The notes: generated by a model from the letters alone, not told the origin. A stretch of DNA of 47,672 nucleotides from Bradyrhizobium sp. CCH5-F6 (GCF_001556045.1 NZ_LSIC01000093.1:1-47672); one strand, 5' to 3'; counted from the stretch's first letter, positions 24,469-33,837 are shown. Numbers and translations: made by a program.

Positions 24469-26157
24469 TCACCCGGTGAACGTGCAGGCCACGATGATCG
24501 GTCCGAGCACGGTCAGGACGACGTTGCCGACCGCGTAGGGAACGGCGACGCCGAGCACCGGCGTCTGACTTTCGGCAACTTCGCAGCATCCCGTCACGGC
24601 CGCATCGACCGTCATGGCGCCGGCGAGCGCGCCGCAGGTGATGACCGGGTTCATGCGAAGCACGTGATAGGCAAACAAGGTCGCGACGATCAGCGGAACC
24701 AGGGTGACGACGAGGCCCATGCCGACCAGCATCACGCCGTGCGCCTGAACCGCCACCCAGGCAGCCTGGCCGTTCGCGAGGCCGATCGCAGCGATAAAGC
24801 CGCCGAGGCCGAAGTCGCTCAGTGTCTGTTGTGCGGCCGGCGGCAGGGCGCCGAGGGTCGGGCGCCGCGAACGTACCCAGCCGCAGACGAGGCCCGCGAT
24901 CAACGCGCCGCCGCCGCCGCCGAGCGTCAGCGCAATGTTGCCGACCTTGAAGCTGATCAGCCCCGCGAGCAGACCTGCGGCGATCCCGGCCGCGAGGAAT
25001 GCGATATCGGTGCGGTCGCCGGAGCGCACGATCTGTCCGACCAGGGCGGCGGCGCGCTCGATGTTGCGGGTGGTGCCGACCATCGTCATGACGTCGCCGA
25101 CATAGAGCCGCGTGTCGGGGCTCAAGGGAACCTCGCGGCCCATCCGGGTCAGCGTGCGCAGAAACACGCCGCGCGCGTCGTTGCCGAGGCGATCGGCGAC
25201 CTCCTGGAGGGAACGGCCGTGAAGCTTGCGGTTATCGACCAGGACATCGACCACATTGCCCGGTATCGCTTTGAGAATTTCATCGGCATCGATCTCGGTC
25301 CCGATGACGGGTCGAGCGGCGACGATGGCGGCCGTTCGCCCGGCAATGACGATGTCGTCGCCCGCTTCGAGCACAGTATCCAGATGCGGTTCGATATCGG
25401 CGCCCTGCCGCACGATGCGCTCGATGACGGTGCGGCTGCCGATCTCCTCCTCGATCGCCTTGACGGTGCGGCCCGCGGCCGCGGCAACGCGATAGGCGCG
25501 GGCCTGGAATTTGCGATAGTGCAGGTTCTCTGTCTTGGGCGGCTCACCGCCAGAAAGCTCGGCTTCGAGCTTCTTCGCTTCGACCTTGAGGTCGATCCCC
25601 ATCACTTTCGGTGCGAGCAACGGGACGTATATCAGCGTGAGAATATAGCCCAGCACATAGGTCACGGCATAGCCGGCAGCGATGTTGGCCTCCTGATGCT
25701 CCAGCACGTCCTTGGGGAGTCCGAGCTGGGCCAGCGCACCCGAGGCCGTGCCGATCACCGAGGACTGCGTCAATGCGCCCGCGGCAAGTCCCGATGCCGT
25801 GCCAGGGTCGAGCCCGAAGCCGAAGGCGAAGATGAGCACGATGATGAGGCCGGTGCCTCCGAGCACCAGCGCGAGCGCGACTTGCGTCAGCGTTCGGAGG
25901 CTCAGGGAAGCGAAGAACTCGGGCCCGGACCGATATCCGATGGTGAACACGAACAGGCTGAACAGCAGGATCCTGAGCACGGAGGGAAACGTGAAGGTGC
26001 CGAGCTGACCGATCAGCACCGCGACGATCAGCGTGCACGCCGTCGTGCCGAGGGAGAATCCGCGGATCTTGAGGCGGCCGAGAACGGTCCCGAGCGCAAT
26101 CGATAGCAGCAGGAAGATTTCCGGCGCAGCAGAAATGATTCCACTGACTGCGTTCAT
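24469..26157 (-). CDS. AspT-family aspartate:alanine-type exchanger 1
   Basis: Membrane protein of 562 residues with the AspT/YidE/YbjL architecture: about five helices, a large cytoplasmic part with two TrkA_C-like modules (about 205-275 and 285-370), then about six helices. Family repeats GALTQSSVIGTASGAL and GALAGAMTVDAAVTG occur in the two halves. AspT exchanges aspartate for alanine and, with aspartate decarboxylation, produces membrane potential; other members carry other carboxylates. It is only a distant paralogue of the exchanger at 31571. A FixK-type box lies about 67 bases upstream and is shared with the divergent DUF1275-SulP pair. Confidence 0.87.
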   Translation of the reverse strand: MNAVSGIISAAPEIFLLLSIALGTVLGRLKIRGFSLGTTACTLIVAVLIGQLGTFTFPSVLRILLFSLFVFTIGYRSGPEFFASLSLRTLTQVALALVLGGTGLIIVLIFAFGFGLDPGTASGLAAGALTQSSVIGTASGALAQLGLPKDVLEHQEANIAAGYAVTYVLGYILTLIYVPLLAPKVMGIDLKVEAKKLEAELSGGEPPKTENLHYRKFQARAYRVAAAAGRTVKAIEEEIGSRTVIERIVRQGADIEPHLDTVLEAGDDIVIAGRTAAIVAARPVIGTEIDADEILKAIPGNVVDVLVDNRKLHGRSLQEVADRLGNDARGVFLRTLTRMGREVPLSPDTRLYVGDVMTMVGTTRNIERAAALVGQIVRSGDRTDIAFLAAGIAAGLLAGLISFKVGNIALTLGGGGGALIAGLVCGWVRSRRPTLGALPPAAQQTLSDFGLGGFIAAIGLANGQAAWVAVQAHGVMLVGMGLVVTLVPLIVATLFAYHVLRMNPVITCGALAGAMTVDAAVTGCCEVAESQTPVLGVAVPYAVGNVVLTVLGPIIVACTFTG

Positions 26158-26217
26158 GGCCGTGGATCCCCAGCGCTTTGTGGCAGCTCAAGCTGGGCTC
26201 GCGCGCGGCAGGGATGG

Positions 26218-26231
26218 TTGATCCAAATCAA
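26218..26231. promoter_or_regulatory. Divergent FixK/FNR box
   Basis: TTGATCCAAATCAA, a perfect TTGA-N6-TCAA site. Its centre is about 67 bases from the minus-strand exchanger start (26157) and about 73 bases from the plus-strand DUF1275 start (26298), so it can serve both. Confidence 0.82.
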
Positions 26232-26297
26232 TCCTTTCATCCGCGGGGCCGCCCTTGATGGACCGATGCCGGACCTGCGACGAACCACGTCATCAAC

Positions 26298-26969
26298 ATG
26301 AGCTCGGTGGACACCGTCAGTGCTTCGCTGCGCCGCGACGAGACGGTATCGATCGCGCTGTTGCTGGCTTTCGTCGGCGGCTATCTCGACGCCTATACCT
26401 GGATCATCCATGGCGTGATGGCCAATGCCCAGACGGCAAACCTCGTTCTGCTGTGGGTCCATGGTTCGGCCGGGAATTGGGGCGACGCGCTTCATTTCGT
26501 GCCGCCAATCCTCGCATTCGCGGTCGGGATTCTGCTGGTGTCCTGGCTTCGCGGCGTCGCCGGACGACGTATCAGCGCCATCAGCACGCTCCTCGAAATC
26601 CTCCTGCTGGTGACGATCGGCGTCCTGCACAACCGCCTGCCGGATCTCGCCGGCACGCTCGGAATCTCCTTCGTTGCGGCGATGCAGACTGCGGTCTTCA
26701 CCAAGGTCGATGGCGTGGCCTACAGCTCGGTGATGATCACCGGCAACATGCGCCAAGCGATCGAAGGCCTTTACACGGCTCTATCCGGTGGCGGGCCGCT
26801 GCGCCGCTCCGGCATATTTGCCGCGCTCTGCGTCGCTTTCGGCGGGGGCGCGGCCATCGGGGCCTTTGCGACCAAGGGCATTCCCGATCTTGCGCTCGGC
26901 ATTCCCGTGACCGCTCTGCTGATTGTCCTGCTGCAGTGCGAGATCGAACGGAGCGAGGTGCCCGCATGA
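26298..26969 (+). CDS. DUF1275 (YoaK-like) membrane protein
   Basis: Six-helix membrane protein of 223 residues matching DUF1275: FVGGYLDAYTW at the first helix, MANAQTANLVLL, and the VAYSSVMITGNMRQ segment. The family's function is not known. Its stop overlaps the ATG of the SulP gene (ATGA), so a shared membrane role is likely. The ribosome site before 26298 is weak, but the family N-terminus fits this start. Confidence 0.85.
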   Translation: MSSVDTVSASLRRDETVSIALLLAFVGGYLDAYTWIIHGVMANAQTANLVLLWVHGSAGNWGDALHFVPPILAFAVGILLVSWLRGVAGRRISAISTLLEILLLVTIGVLHNRLPDLAGTLGISFVAAMQTAVFTKVDGVAYSSVMITGNMRQAIEGLYTALSGGGPLRRSGIFAALCVAFGGGAAIGAFATKGIPDLALGIPVTALLIVLLQCEIERSEVPA

Positions 26970-28723
26970 GTTCGCTGTCCGATCGAGGCGTGGGATGGTC
27001 GCGACTCCTTCCGGTCCCCGGCTGGCTTGTCGCCTATCGTGGCGAATGGCTGTCCTCGGACGCGGTGGCCGGAATTACGTTGGCAGCCTACGCGATTCCC
27101 GTATCGCTCGCCTATGCGACGCTCGCCGGCCTGACGCCGCAGGTCGGCATCTACTGCTACATGCTCGGCGGTGTCGGCTACGTCCTGCTCGGCTCGTCGC
27201 GGCAGCTCGCAATCGGTCCGACTTCGGCAATTTCGCTGATGATTGCCTCCACGGTCGGGGTGCTCGCCGGCGGGGATGCGGTGCGGTACGCGCAGATCGC
27301 CAGCCTCGCGGCCTTTGCGGTCGCGGTCCTGTGCTTCGTCTGCTGGCTGTTCAAGCTCAGCGTTCTCGTCCGTCTGGTCAGCGACAGCATTCTGGTGGGC
27401 TTCAAGGCCGGCGCCGGGCTCACCATCATCATGAGCCAATTGCCGAGCCTGTTCGGCGTGGCGGGCGGCGGGCACAATTTCTTCGATCGTGCGTTTCGGC
27501 TCGTCGCTCAGATCGGCGATACCAATCTTCTCATCCTGGCGATCGGCGCGGTGGCGCTCGTGCTCTTGCTGCTCGGCGAACGATTCCTGCCCGGAAAGCC
27601 GGTCGGCATCACGATCGTCGCGTTGTCGATCCTCGCGGCCACGCTGCTGGGTCTACCGGCTGCGGGCGTGCCTGTGACCGGGAAAATCCCGGAGGGACTG
27701 CCGACGCTCGCGCTGCCGACGTTTGGTCTCCTCCAGTTCGATGATCTCTTCCCGCTCGCCGCGGGATGTGTGCTTCTGGCCTACATCGAGGGCGTCTCGG
27801 CTGCGCGCAGCTTCGCTGCAAAGCACGGCTACGCACTGGATGTGCGGCAGGAATTCCTGGGGTTGGGAGCCGCGAATCTCGCCGCGGCCTGCGGCCATGG
27901 TTATCCCGTCGCCGGCGGGCTGTCGCAATCCGCCGTCAACGACAATGCGGGGGCGCGCACGCCACTTGCCTTGCTGTTCTGCTCGATTGCGCTGGCGCTG
28001 TGCCTGCTGTTCTTCACGGGACTGCTGACGAATCTGCCGAAGGCCGTCCTGGCCGCCATCGTCTTTGCCGCAGTGTATCGGCTCGTGGACGTCCAGGCTC
28101 TGCTGCGGATGTGGAAGGTCAGCAGGCTCGACTTCTATGCCGCGGCGATTGCGCTCGTTGCCGTTCTGTTGCTCGGCATCCTGCAGGGGGTCCTGCTTGC
28201 GTCGATTGCATCGATCTTCCTCCTGCTGGCGCGCGCATCGAATCCGAACGTTGCATTCCTCGGCAGGCTTCCGGGAACCGGCCGCTATTCCGACAGCGCC
28301 CGTCACGACGGCGTCGAGCCGCTCGTTGGCGTGATCGCGTTCCGTCCCGAAGCCTCTCTGCTCTACATCAATGCCGAAACCATCCAGACGGTGGTTCTCG
28401 AAGCCGTGAAGAACTCGTCTGACGTGAAGTTGGTGGCCTGCGATCTCTCCGCATCGCCCTACATCGATCTGGCTGGCGCGCGTATGCTGAGAGATCTCCA
28501 TGACGAGCTCGCTGCTCGTCACGTCGCTTTCTGCATCGTCGGCGCTCACGCGCAACTGCGCGACCTGCTGCAGGCGGAGGGGCTCGCGGAGAAGACCGAC
28601 AGCTCGCAGTGGCTGCGATCGCTCGACGGCGTCCTCGGCGACTTTCAGGTCGAACAGCCACTGTTGCAACGCGAAGCGCCGATCCAAACGCCGCCAGCGC
28701 CCCCGATATCTCGCGACCGTTGA
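26966..28723 (+). CDS. SulP-family anion transporter with STAS domain
   Basis: The 585 residues comprise a SulP transmembrane domain (about 1-430; conserved ITLAAYAIPVSLAYATLAGL and GPTSAISLM segments) and a C-terminal STAS domain (about 455-565). SulP proteins move sulphate, bicarbonate, chloride or dicarboxylates, often with protons or sodium. The STAS switch region reads CDLSASPYIDLAGARML, with tyrosine-isoleucine-aspartate where many have a phosphorylatable serine or threonine near the aspartate. The start overlaps the stop of the DUF1275 gene; the long open frame upstream to 26255 is a shadow. Its stop codon overlaps the next FixK-type box. Bicarbonate transport would fit pH control, but substrate is open. 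Confidence 0.9.
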   Translation: MSSLSDRGVGWSRLLPVPGWLVAYRGEWLSSDAVAGITLAAYAIPVSLAYATLAGLTPQVGIYCYMLGGVGYVLLGSSRQLAIGPTSAISLMIASTVGVLAGGDAVRYAQIASLAAFAVAVLCFVCWLFKLSVLVRLVSDSILVGFKAGAGLTIIMSQLPSLFGVAGGGHNFFDRAFRLVAQIGDTNLLILAIGAVALVLLLLGERFLPGKPVGITIVALSILAATLLGLPAAGVPVTGKIPEGLPTLALPTFGLLQFDDLFPLAAGCVLLAYIEGVSAARSFAAKHGYALDVRQEFLGLGAANLAAACGHGYPVAGGLSQSAVNDNAGARTPLALLFCSIALALCLLFFTGLLTNLPKAVLAAIVFAAVYRLVDVQALLRMWKVSRLDFYAAAIALVAVLLLGILQGVLLASIASIFLLLARASNPNVAFLGRLPGTGRYSDSARHDGVEPLVGVIAFRPEASLLYINAETIQTVVLEAVKNSSDVKLVACDLSASPYIDLAGARMLRDLHDELAARHVAFCIVGAHAQLRDLLQAEGLAEKTDSSQWLRSLDGVLGDFQVEQPLLQREAPIQTPPAPPISRDR

Positions 28724-28733
28724 CTTGGATCAA
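28720..28733. promoter_or_regulatory. FixK/FNR box before the decarboxylase-exchanger operon
   Basis: TTGACTTGGATCAA, a perfect TTGA-N6-TCAA site overlapping the SulP stop codon, centred about 79 bases before the decarboxylase ATG at 28806. Confidence 0.82.
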
Positions 28734-28805
28734 TGGAGCGGTCCCCCCGCCGCCCACGGTCCACCGTCACCTTCCTTGCGAGCCGATGAGAACCGGGAGA
28801 TACAG

Positions 28806-31559
28806 ATGTCCAAGGACGCCAAGCCAACGCAGAAGCGTATCGATCAGTTCTTTTCGGGGCCCGGTGCACGGGCCGACGATTGGCGTGACCTGGTGGATGC
28901 TGCAAAGGCGTGGGCCCGCGGCGGCGATCGCGCGAAGTACGATGCGGCGCTGGCCGATCTCTCGGTCACGGAGGAGTTTCACGGCTATCCCGGCCTGCAA
29001 CTGATGGCGGCGCTGCGCGAAGCAGCGGCGGCCGGGGATGGGGCAACGTCGCTTGCCCTTGCGACACGGATCACCCAGGCGTTGGCAACGCGATCCTTCC
29101 GCCAGCATGCCGGCGATTGGAACACGAAGGATGACGGCGACGGCGATGTGCCCGAGCTGGTCCCGCCGACCTTCGGCGCGCATACGACACGCAGGCCCTA
29201 TTTCGAGACGCTGATCGTCACCGGGCTGTCCCCCGGCCACTGGCCGGCGCTCGCTGGCGAATGGCGCAAGCTGCGGCGCCCGGTCGACGCCTTCGTCTAT
29301 GAGCCGGTCATCGTCGGCAGCCTCGAAGACGCCTTCTGCGCGACGATGCTCAACCCCAACATCGGGGCCGTCATCATCAACGAGGGGTTTGGCCTGCGTT
29401 CGCGGCACAATGCGCCGGTGCTCCGTTCGATCACGGCGTCGGCGGGCCTCAACGACGAGTCCGATGCCTCCGCGCTGCGGCTTGCACAGATCATCAAGCG
29501 TGTCAGGCCCGAGCTCGACCTGTACATGATCTCGAATCGCGACGTCGAGGAGCTGGCCGGCAGCCCCGAAGCCAGCGTCATCCGCCGCATCTTCTATTCG
29601 GTGGAGGAGTTGCTCGAGCTGCATCTGTCGATCCTCGAAGGCATCCAGGATCGCTACGACACGCCGTTCTTCGACAATCTCAAGAAATACGCGCAGCGCC
29701 CGATAGGGACGTTCCACGCGCTGCCGATCGCCCGCGGCAAATCCATCTTCAAGTCGGACTGGATCCGCGACATGGGCGAGTTCTACGGCCCGAACCTGTT
29801 CCTGGCCGAGAGCAGCGCCACCACCGGCGGCCTCGACAGCATGCTGGAGCCGACCGGCAACATCAAGAAGGCGCAGGAGAAGGCCGCCCGCGCCCTCGGC
29901 GCCGACCGCGTCTTCTTCGTCACCAACGGCACCTCGACCTCGAACAAGATGGCGGTGCAGGCGCTGCTCGCGCCCGGCGACATCGCGATCGTCGACCGCA
30001 ACTGCCACAAGTCGCACCATTACGGCATGGTGCTCGCAGGCGCGCAGCCGCTCTATGTCGAAGCCTTCCCGATGACGGAATATTCGATGTACGGCGCCGT
30101 GCCGCTGAAGTCGATCAAGCAGGCGCTGCTCAGCGCAAGGGCTGATGGCCGGCTCGAGCGGGTCAAGATGCTCGACCTCACGAACTGCACCTTCGACGGC
30201 CACATCTACAACACCCGGCGGGTGATGGAGGAATGCCTCGCCATCAAGCCCGACCTGATCTTCCTATGGGATGAAGCCTGGTTCGGCTTCGCGCGCTTCT
30301 CGCCCTTCCTCCGCCGGCGCACGGCGATGGGGGCCGCCAGCGAAATCGAGGCATGGATGCATGATCCGAAGTCGGTCGCGGCCTATGAGAAGCAACAGGC
30401 CGAGCTCGGCAAGAATCCGTCGGACGAGGCGTTGCTCAAGACACGGTTGATTCCCGATCCGCGCCAGATCCGGTTGCGCGTCTATCAGACCAATTCGACC
30501 CACAAATCGATGTCGGCGATCCGGCAGGGCTCCATGCTCTCGGTCAAGGACGTCGAATTCCACACGGTCGAGCAGCAGTTCAAGGAGGCCGTCTTCACCC
30601 ACGCCTCCACCAGTCCGAACCAGCAGCTCATCGCCAGCCTCGACATCTCGCGGCGGCAGATGGAGCTGGAGGGCTACGGCCTCGTCGCCAACGCGATCGA
30701 GATCGCGCTCGCCATCCGCCACGCCGTCAACAACAACCCGCTGCTCTCGAAGTATTTCCGCATTCTCGGCGCCGACGCCATGGTGCCGGCGCAATACCGC
30801 CAGAGCGGCTTCACCGATTATCTCGCGCCGGGCGTCAACTGGGCGAATACGTTGAAGAGCCTGGACGAGGACGAGTTCTGCCTCGATCCCACCCGAATGA
30901 CGCTGGTGTGCGGCACGGCCGGCTACGACGGCACCCAGTTCAAGGGCATCCTCGCCAACGACTACAACATCCAGGTCAACAAGACCTCACGCAACTCGGT
31001 GCTGGTCCAGTCCAACATCAACAACACCCGCAGCGACGTCGCGCATCTGATCCGCGTCCTCGCGGAGATCGCGGGCGAGGTCGATCGCGGGCTCGCGCAG
31101 GGCGGAGCCAACGCGAAGAAGACTTTCGAGGCGCGGGTCAAGAGCTTGATGACCGACGTGCCTGACCTGCCGAATTTCTCGCATTTCCACCCGAGCTTCC
31201 GCGGCGATGCCGGCACCAAGACCAACGAAGGCGACATCCGCACCGGCTTCTATGCCGCCTATGACGTGGCGGGGTGCGAGCATATCCGCCTCAACGATCC
31301 CGAGATCGACCGGCGGCTGAAGTCCGGGCCCGAGCTCGTCTCGGCCAATTTCGTGATCCCGTATCCGCCGGGCTTCCCCATCATGGTTCCCGGCCAGGTC
31401 ATTACCCAGGAGACCATCGACTTCATGCGCAAGCTCGATGTGAAGGAGATCCATGGCTACGACGCCAAGGAGGGCTTGAAGCTCGTACGCACCGAAGCTC
31501 TGGCGAAGATCGGCCGGCCCAAGCCCGCCGCCGCGCCCAAGCTCAAGGCCGCGTCATAA
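28806..31559 (+). CDS. Orn/Lys/Arg-type PLP decarboxylase, large form
   Basis: Pyridoxal-phosphate decarboxylase of 917 residues, longer than the roughly 700-750 of enterobacterial inducible lysine, ornithine and arginine decarboxylases. The first 230 or so residues are an extended N-terminal part. The fold-type I core follows, with the schiff-base lysine Lys567 in NSTHKSMSAIRQG, the cofactor aspartate Asp489 in LWDEAWFGFAR, and FVTNGTSTSNK at the phosphate-binding loop. The C-terminal domain includes PPGFPIMVPGQ. Decarboxylation consumes a cytoplasmic proton. The gene is 11 bases from an AspT-type exchanger, which suggests import of the amino acid against export of its product. The specific amino acid cannot be read. 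A GGGAGA ribosome site precedes the ATG; the open frame back to 28500 is a shadow of the SulP gene. Confidence 0.9.
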   Translation: MSKDAKPTQKRIDQFFSGPGARADDWRDLVDAAKAWARGGDRAKYDAALADLSVTEEFHGYPGLQLMAALREAAAAGDGATSLALATRITQALATRSFRQHAGDWNTKDDGDGDVPELVPPTFGAHTTRRPYFETLIVTGLSPGHWPALAGEWRKLRRPVDAFVYEPVIVGSLEDAFCATMLNPNIGAVIINEGFGLRSRHNAPVLRSITASAGLNDESDASALRLAQIIKRVRPELDLYMISNRDVEELAGSPEASVIRRIFYSVEELLELHLSILEGIQDRYDTPFFDNLKKYAQRPIGTFHALPIARGKSIFKSDWIRDMGEFYGPNLFLAESSATTGGLDSMLEPTGNIKKAQEKAARALGADRVFFVTNGTSTSNKMAVQALLAPGDIAIVDRNCHKSHHYGMVLAGAQPLYVEAFPMTEYSMYGAVPLKSIKQALLSARADGRLERVKMLDLTNCTFDGHIYNTRRVMEECLAIKPDLIFLWDEAWFGFARFSPFLRRRTAMGAASEIEAWMHDPKSVAAYEKQQAELGKNPSDEALLKTRLIPDPRQIRLRVYQTNSTHKSMSAIRQGSMLSVKDVEFHTVEQQFKEAVFTHASTSPNQQLIASLDISRRQMELEGYGLVANAIEIALAIRHAVNNNPLLSKYFRILGADAMVPAQYRQSGFTDYLAPGVNWANTLKSLDEDEFCLDPTRMTLVCGTAGYDGTQFKGILANDYNIQVNKTSRNSVLVQSNINNTRSDVAHLIRVLAEIAGEVDRGLAQGGANAKKTFEARVKSLMTDVPDLPNFSHFHPSFRGDAGTKTNEGDIRTGFYAAYDVAGCEHIRLNDPEIDRRLKSGPELVSANFVIPYPPGFPIMVPGQVITQETIDFMRKLDVKEIHGYDAKEGLKLVRTEALAKIGRPKPAAAPKLKAAS

Positions 31560-31570
31560 GGAGACGCAAC

Positions 31571-33271
31571 ATGCAGAGCTTTTTCACATTCCTGCAGCAG
31601 AACCCCTTTCTGTTGCTGTTCTTCGTCGTCGGGCTCGCCGTCTGGATCGGACGGGTCAGCATCAAGGGCTATGGCCTCGGCATGGTCGCCGGTGCCATCG
31701 TGGTCGGCGCCGGTCTGTCGGTGTGGGCGTCCGTCTATGGGGTCAAGCTCGAGCTGAACAACTTTGCCAAGAGCCTGTTCTACTATCTCTTCATGTACGG
31801 CGTCGGCTTGCGCGTCGGGCCGTCCTTCGTCAACAGCCTGAAGGGCGATGGGCTCAAGTTCTGCGTCTTGGCGGTGGTGTCCAGCGTGCTGGGTCTGGCG
31901 CTCGTCGTCATCTTCTCGAAGCTGTTCGCACTGCCGATTGGCGCCGCCGGCGGTATGCTGGCGGGATCGCAGACGATGTCGGCCGCAATCGGTTCGGCGG
32001 AGCAGGCCATCACGTCGGGCGTCGTCAAGCTGCCCGAGGGCATGAAGCCGGAGGATGCTTCCGGCATGATCGCGCTGTCCTACGGCATCACCTATATCTG
32101 GGGGACGATCGGCATCATCCTGATCTGCAAATACCTGCCGCGCTGGTGGGGCGTGGACGCCAAGGCGGCGGCGAAGAAGTACGAAGAGGAATTCGGCGTC
32201 AAGGATCTCGAAGGCGGCGGCCTCACCGGCTATCGCCAGTTCGGCCTGCGTGCCTACCGGCTGGAGAATCCAGCCCAGGCCGGCATGAGCATCGCCAAGT
32301 TCCGCGCCGTCAATCCCGAATACCGCATTGTCAACGTGGTGCGCAGCGGGGAATCCCTGGGAGCTGATCCCGACCTCGTGCTGCAAAGGGCCGACGTCGT
32401 CGCGCTTGGCGGCGCGACCGCGCATCTCACCGACAAGATGGGCCTGATCGGGCCCGAGGTCGCGGATGCCAAGGCGCTCGGAATTCCCATGGATCAGGCC
32501 GACATTCTCGTCACCAACAAGGAGATGGTCGGACGCACGTTCGAATCGTTCCGTGACACCGCATTGGCCGGCCAGTTGCAGGTGACCAAGGTCGAGCGCG
32601 GCGGCGTGCCGTTTCCAGCGGGTCTCAAGACCGAGCTGCAGCGGATGGACATCGTCTCGGTTGTCGGCCTCAAATCGGCCGTCAATGAACTTGGCGAGAT
32701 GTGGGGGCGCATCGCCCGGACCAACACGTCGACCGATCTGCTGACGCTCGCGGCCGGCATGATCATCGGCTTCCTGATCGGCATGGTCGAATTCCCGGCT
32801 TTCGGCGCCAAGATCGGGCTCGGCAATGCCGGCGGCCTGTTGCTGTCGGGCGTGATCGTCTCCTCGCTGGTCTCGCGGCTGCGCTTCTTCGGCAACACGC
32901 CGAATGCGGCGCGCAACGTGCTGGAGGATCTCGGCCTCGTCGTCTTCGTCGCCATCGTCGGCGTCAATGCCGGCGCAGGGCTGCTGGCGCAGCTGACAGG
33001 TGCGGTTGCCCTGAAGATATTCGTTGCCGGCTTCATTGCCTGCACGATCCCGCCGTTCGTCGTCTGGGCGATCGGGTACCACGTCTTCAAGATCAATCCG
33101 GCCGTGCTGATGGGCGGCGTCGCCGGTGCGCGGTCGCATTCCGGTCCGTGCCGTGAGGCCGCGGTCGAGATCCAGAGTTCCGTGCCCTGGATCGGCTTCC
33201 CGGTCGGCTACGCGGTCTCGGGCATCCTGCTCACCGTATTCGGCTACTTCGCGATGATCCTGGCTCAATAA
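31571..33271 (+). CDS. AspT-family exchanger 2, partner of the decarboxylase
   Basis: The 566 residues show the same architecture as the exchanger at 24469: N-terminal helices, GGMLAGSQTMSAAIGSAEQ, two TrkA_C-like modules (about 230-290 and 305-370), a second set of helices and GGVAGARSHSGPCREAA near the end. Motif sequences differ strongly between the two, so substrates probably differ. The ribosome site AAGGAG lies at the decarboxylase stop, and coupling is tight. By analogy with aspartate:alanine exchange, uptake of a substrate and export of its decarboxylated, more positive product would be electrogenic and, with proton consumption, would create proton motive force. This role is inferred from gene order. 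Confidence 0.87.
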   Translation: MQSFFTFLQQNPFLLLFFVVGLAVWIGRVSIKGYGLGMVAGAIVVGAGLSVWASVYGVKLELNNFAKSLFYYLFMYGVGLRVGPSFVNSLKGDGLKFCVLAVVSSVLGLALVVIFSKLFALPIGAAGGMLAGSQTMSAAIGSAEQAITSGVVKLPEGMKPEDASGMIALSYGITYIWGTIGIILICKYLPRWWGVDAKAAAKKYEEEFGVKDLEGGGLTGYRQFGLRAYRLENPAQAGMSIAKFRAVNPEYRIVNVVRSGESLGADPDLVLQRADVVALGGATAHLTDKMGLIGPEVADAKALGIPMDQADILVTNKEMVGRTFESFRDTALAGQLQVTKVERGGVPFPAGLKTELQRMDIVSVVGLKSAVNELGEMWGRIARTNTSTDLLTLAAGMIIGFLIGMVEFPAFGAKIGLGNAGGLLLSGVIVSSLVSRLRFFGNTPNAARNVLEDLGLVVFVAIVGVNAGAGLLAQLTGAVALKIFVAGFIACTIPPFVVWAIGYHVFKINPAVLMGGVAGARSHSGPCREAAVEIQSSVPWIGFPVGYAVSGILLTVFGYFAMILAQ

Positions 33272-33303
33272 CCGGCGCTACAATCAAAAGGGGAAGTGAC
33301 ATT

Positions 33304-33738
33304 ATGAGAAAGCGTTCTATCGGCGCCGTCCTGGCTACCTCGCTCGCAATCGTTGCCGGCTTCACCACGCCATCGCGTGCCGAGACCGGCGAGGTGGCGG
33401 TGGTCTTCACCAAGGGCGGCTTCGTCATCGGCGTCGGCGGCGGCGAGGGGGTTCTTGTGCTCCGCGGCAAGAGATACCCCTTCACGGTCTCCGGCATGAG
33501 CGTCGGCTTCACGATCGGCGCTTCGACCACCAAGCTGGTCGGTCGCGCCCTCAACCTGAGGGGCCCCGCTTCCATTGAAGGCTCTTACGCCGCAGGCGGA
33601 GCGGGCGGGGCGGTTGCCGCGGGAGCCGGCGTCGTTCAGTTGCAGAACGCGAACGGCGTCATCCTTCAGCTCAGCGGCCCGAAAGTCGGCGCGGAGGTGT
33701 CGGCAGCGGTTGGTGGCGTGACGATCCGCTTGAAGTAA
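33304..33738 (+). CDS. Small secreted glycine-rich protein
   Basis: The 144-residue precursor has a signal peptide ending at TPSRAE. The mature part alternates glycine-rich and valine-rich stretches (KGGFVIGVGGGEGVL, RYPFTVSGMSVGFTIGAS) that look like repeated beta strands, ending in VGGVTIRLK. I do not recognise the family. It is a paralogue of the protein encoded at 46332-46811, which has the same succession of segments (RNYPFRITGVSLGITAGA, SRVTISLK). A GGGGAAG ribosome site precedes the ATG. It lies 32 bases after the exchanger gene and may be its operon's last gene. Confidence 0.72.
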   Translation: MRKRSIGAVLATSLAIVAGFTTPSRAETGEVAVVFTKGGFVIGVGGGEGVLVLRGKRYPFTVSGMSVGFTIGASTTKLVGRALNLRGPASIEGSYAAGGAGGAVAAGAGVVQLQNANGVILQLSGPKVGAEVSAAVGGVTIRLK

Positions 33739-33747
33739 GCGAGGTGA

Positions 33748-33777
33748 CGGGCCGCGCCGATGCGTGGCCCGCTTTCC
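33748..33777 (+). terminator. Candidate terminator hairpin
   Basis: CGGGCCGCG at 33748-33756 pairs with CGTGGCCCG at 33763-33771, nine pairs with one G-U, a six-base loop, then CTTTCC. It lies just after the stop at 33738 and before the convergent gene ending at 33838. The T-tract is short, so it is only a candidate. Confidence 0.5.
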
Positions 33778-33837
33778 TGCGCGGTGGGATGCGTTTCACG
33801 TATCCTCTTTTGGACGATTCGCGAGCGGCGTCAGCGA

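Noticed and set aside
24457..26106. Plus-strand open frame of 549 residues
   Set aside because: Antisense to the AspT-type exchanger, with a composition of histidine, arginine and aspartate typical of shadow frames.
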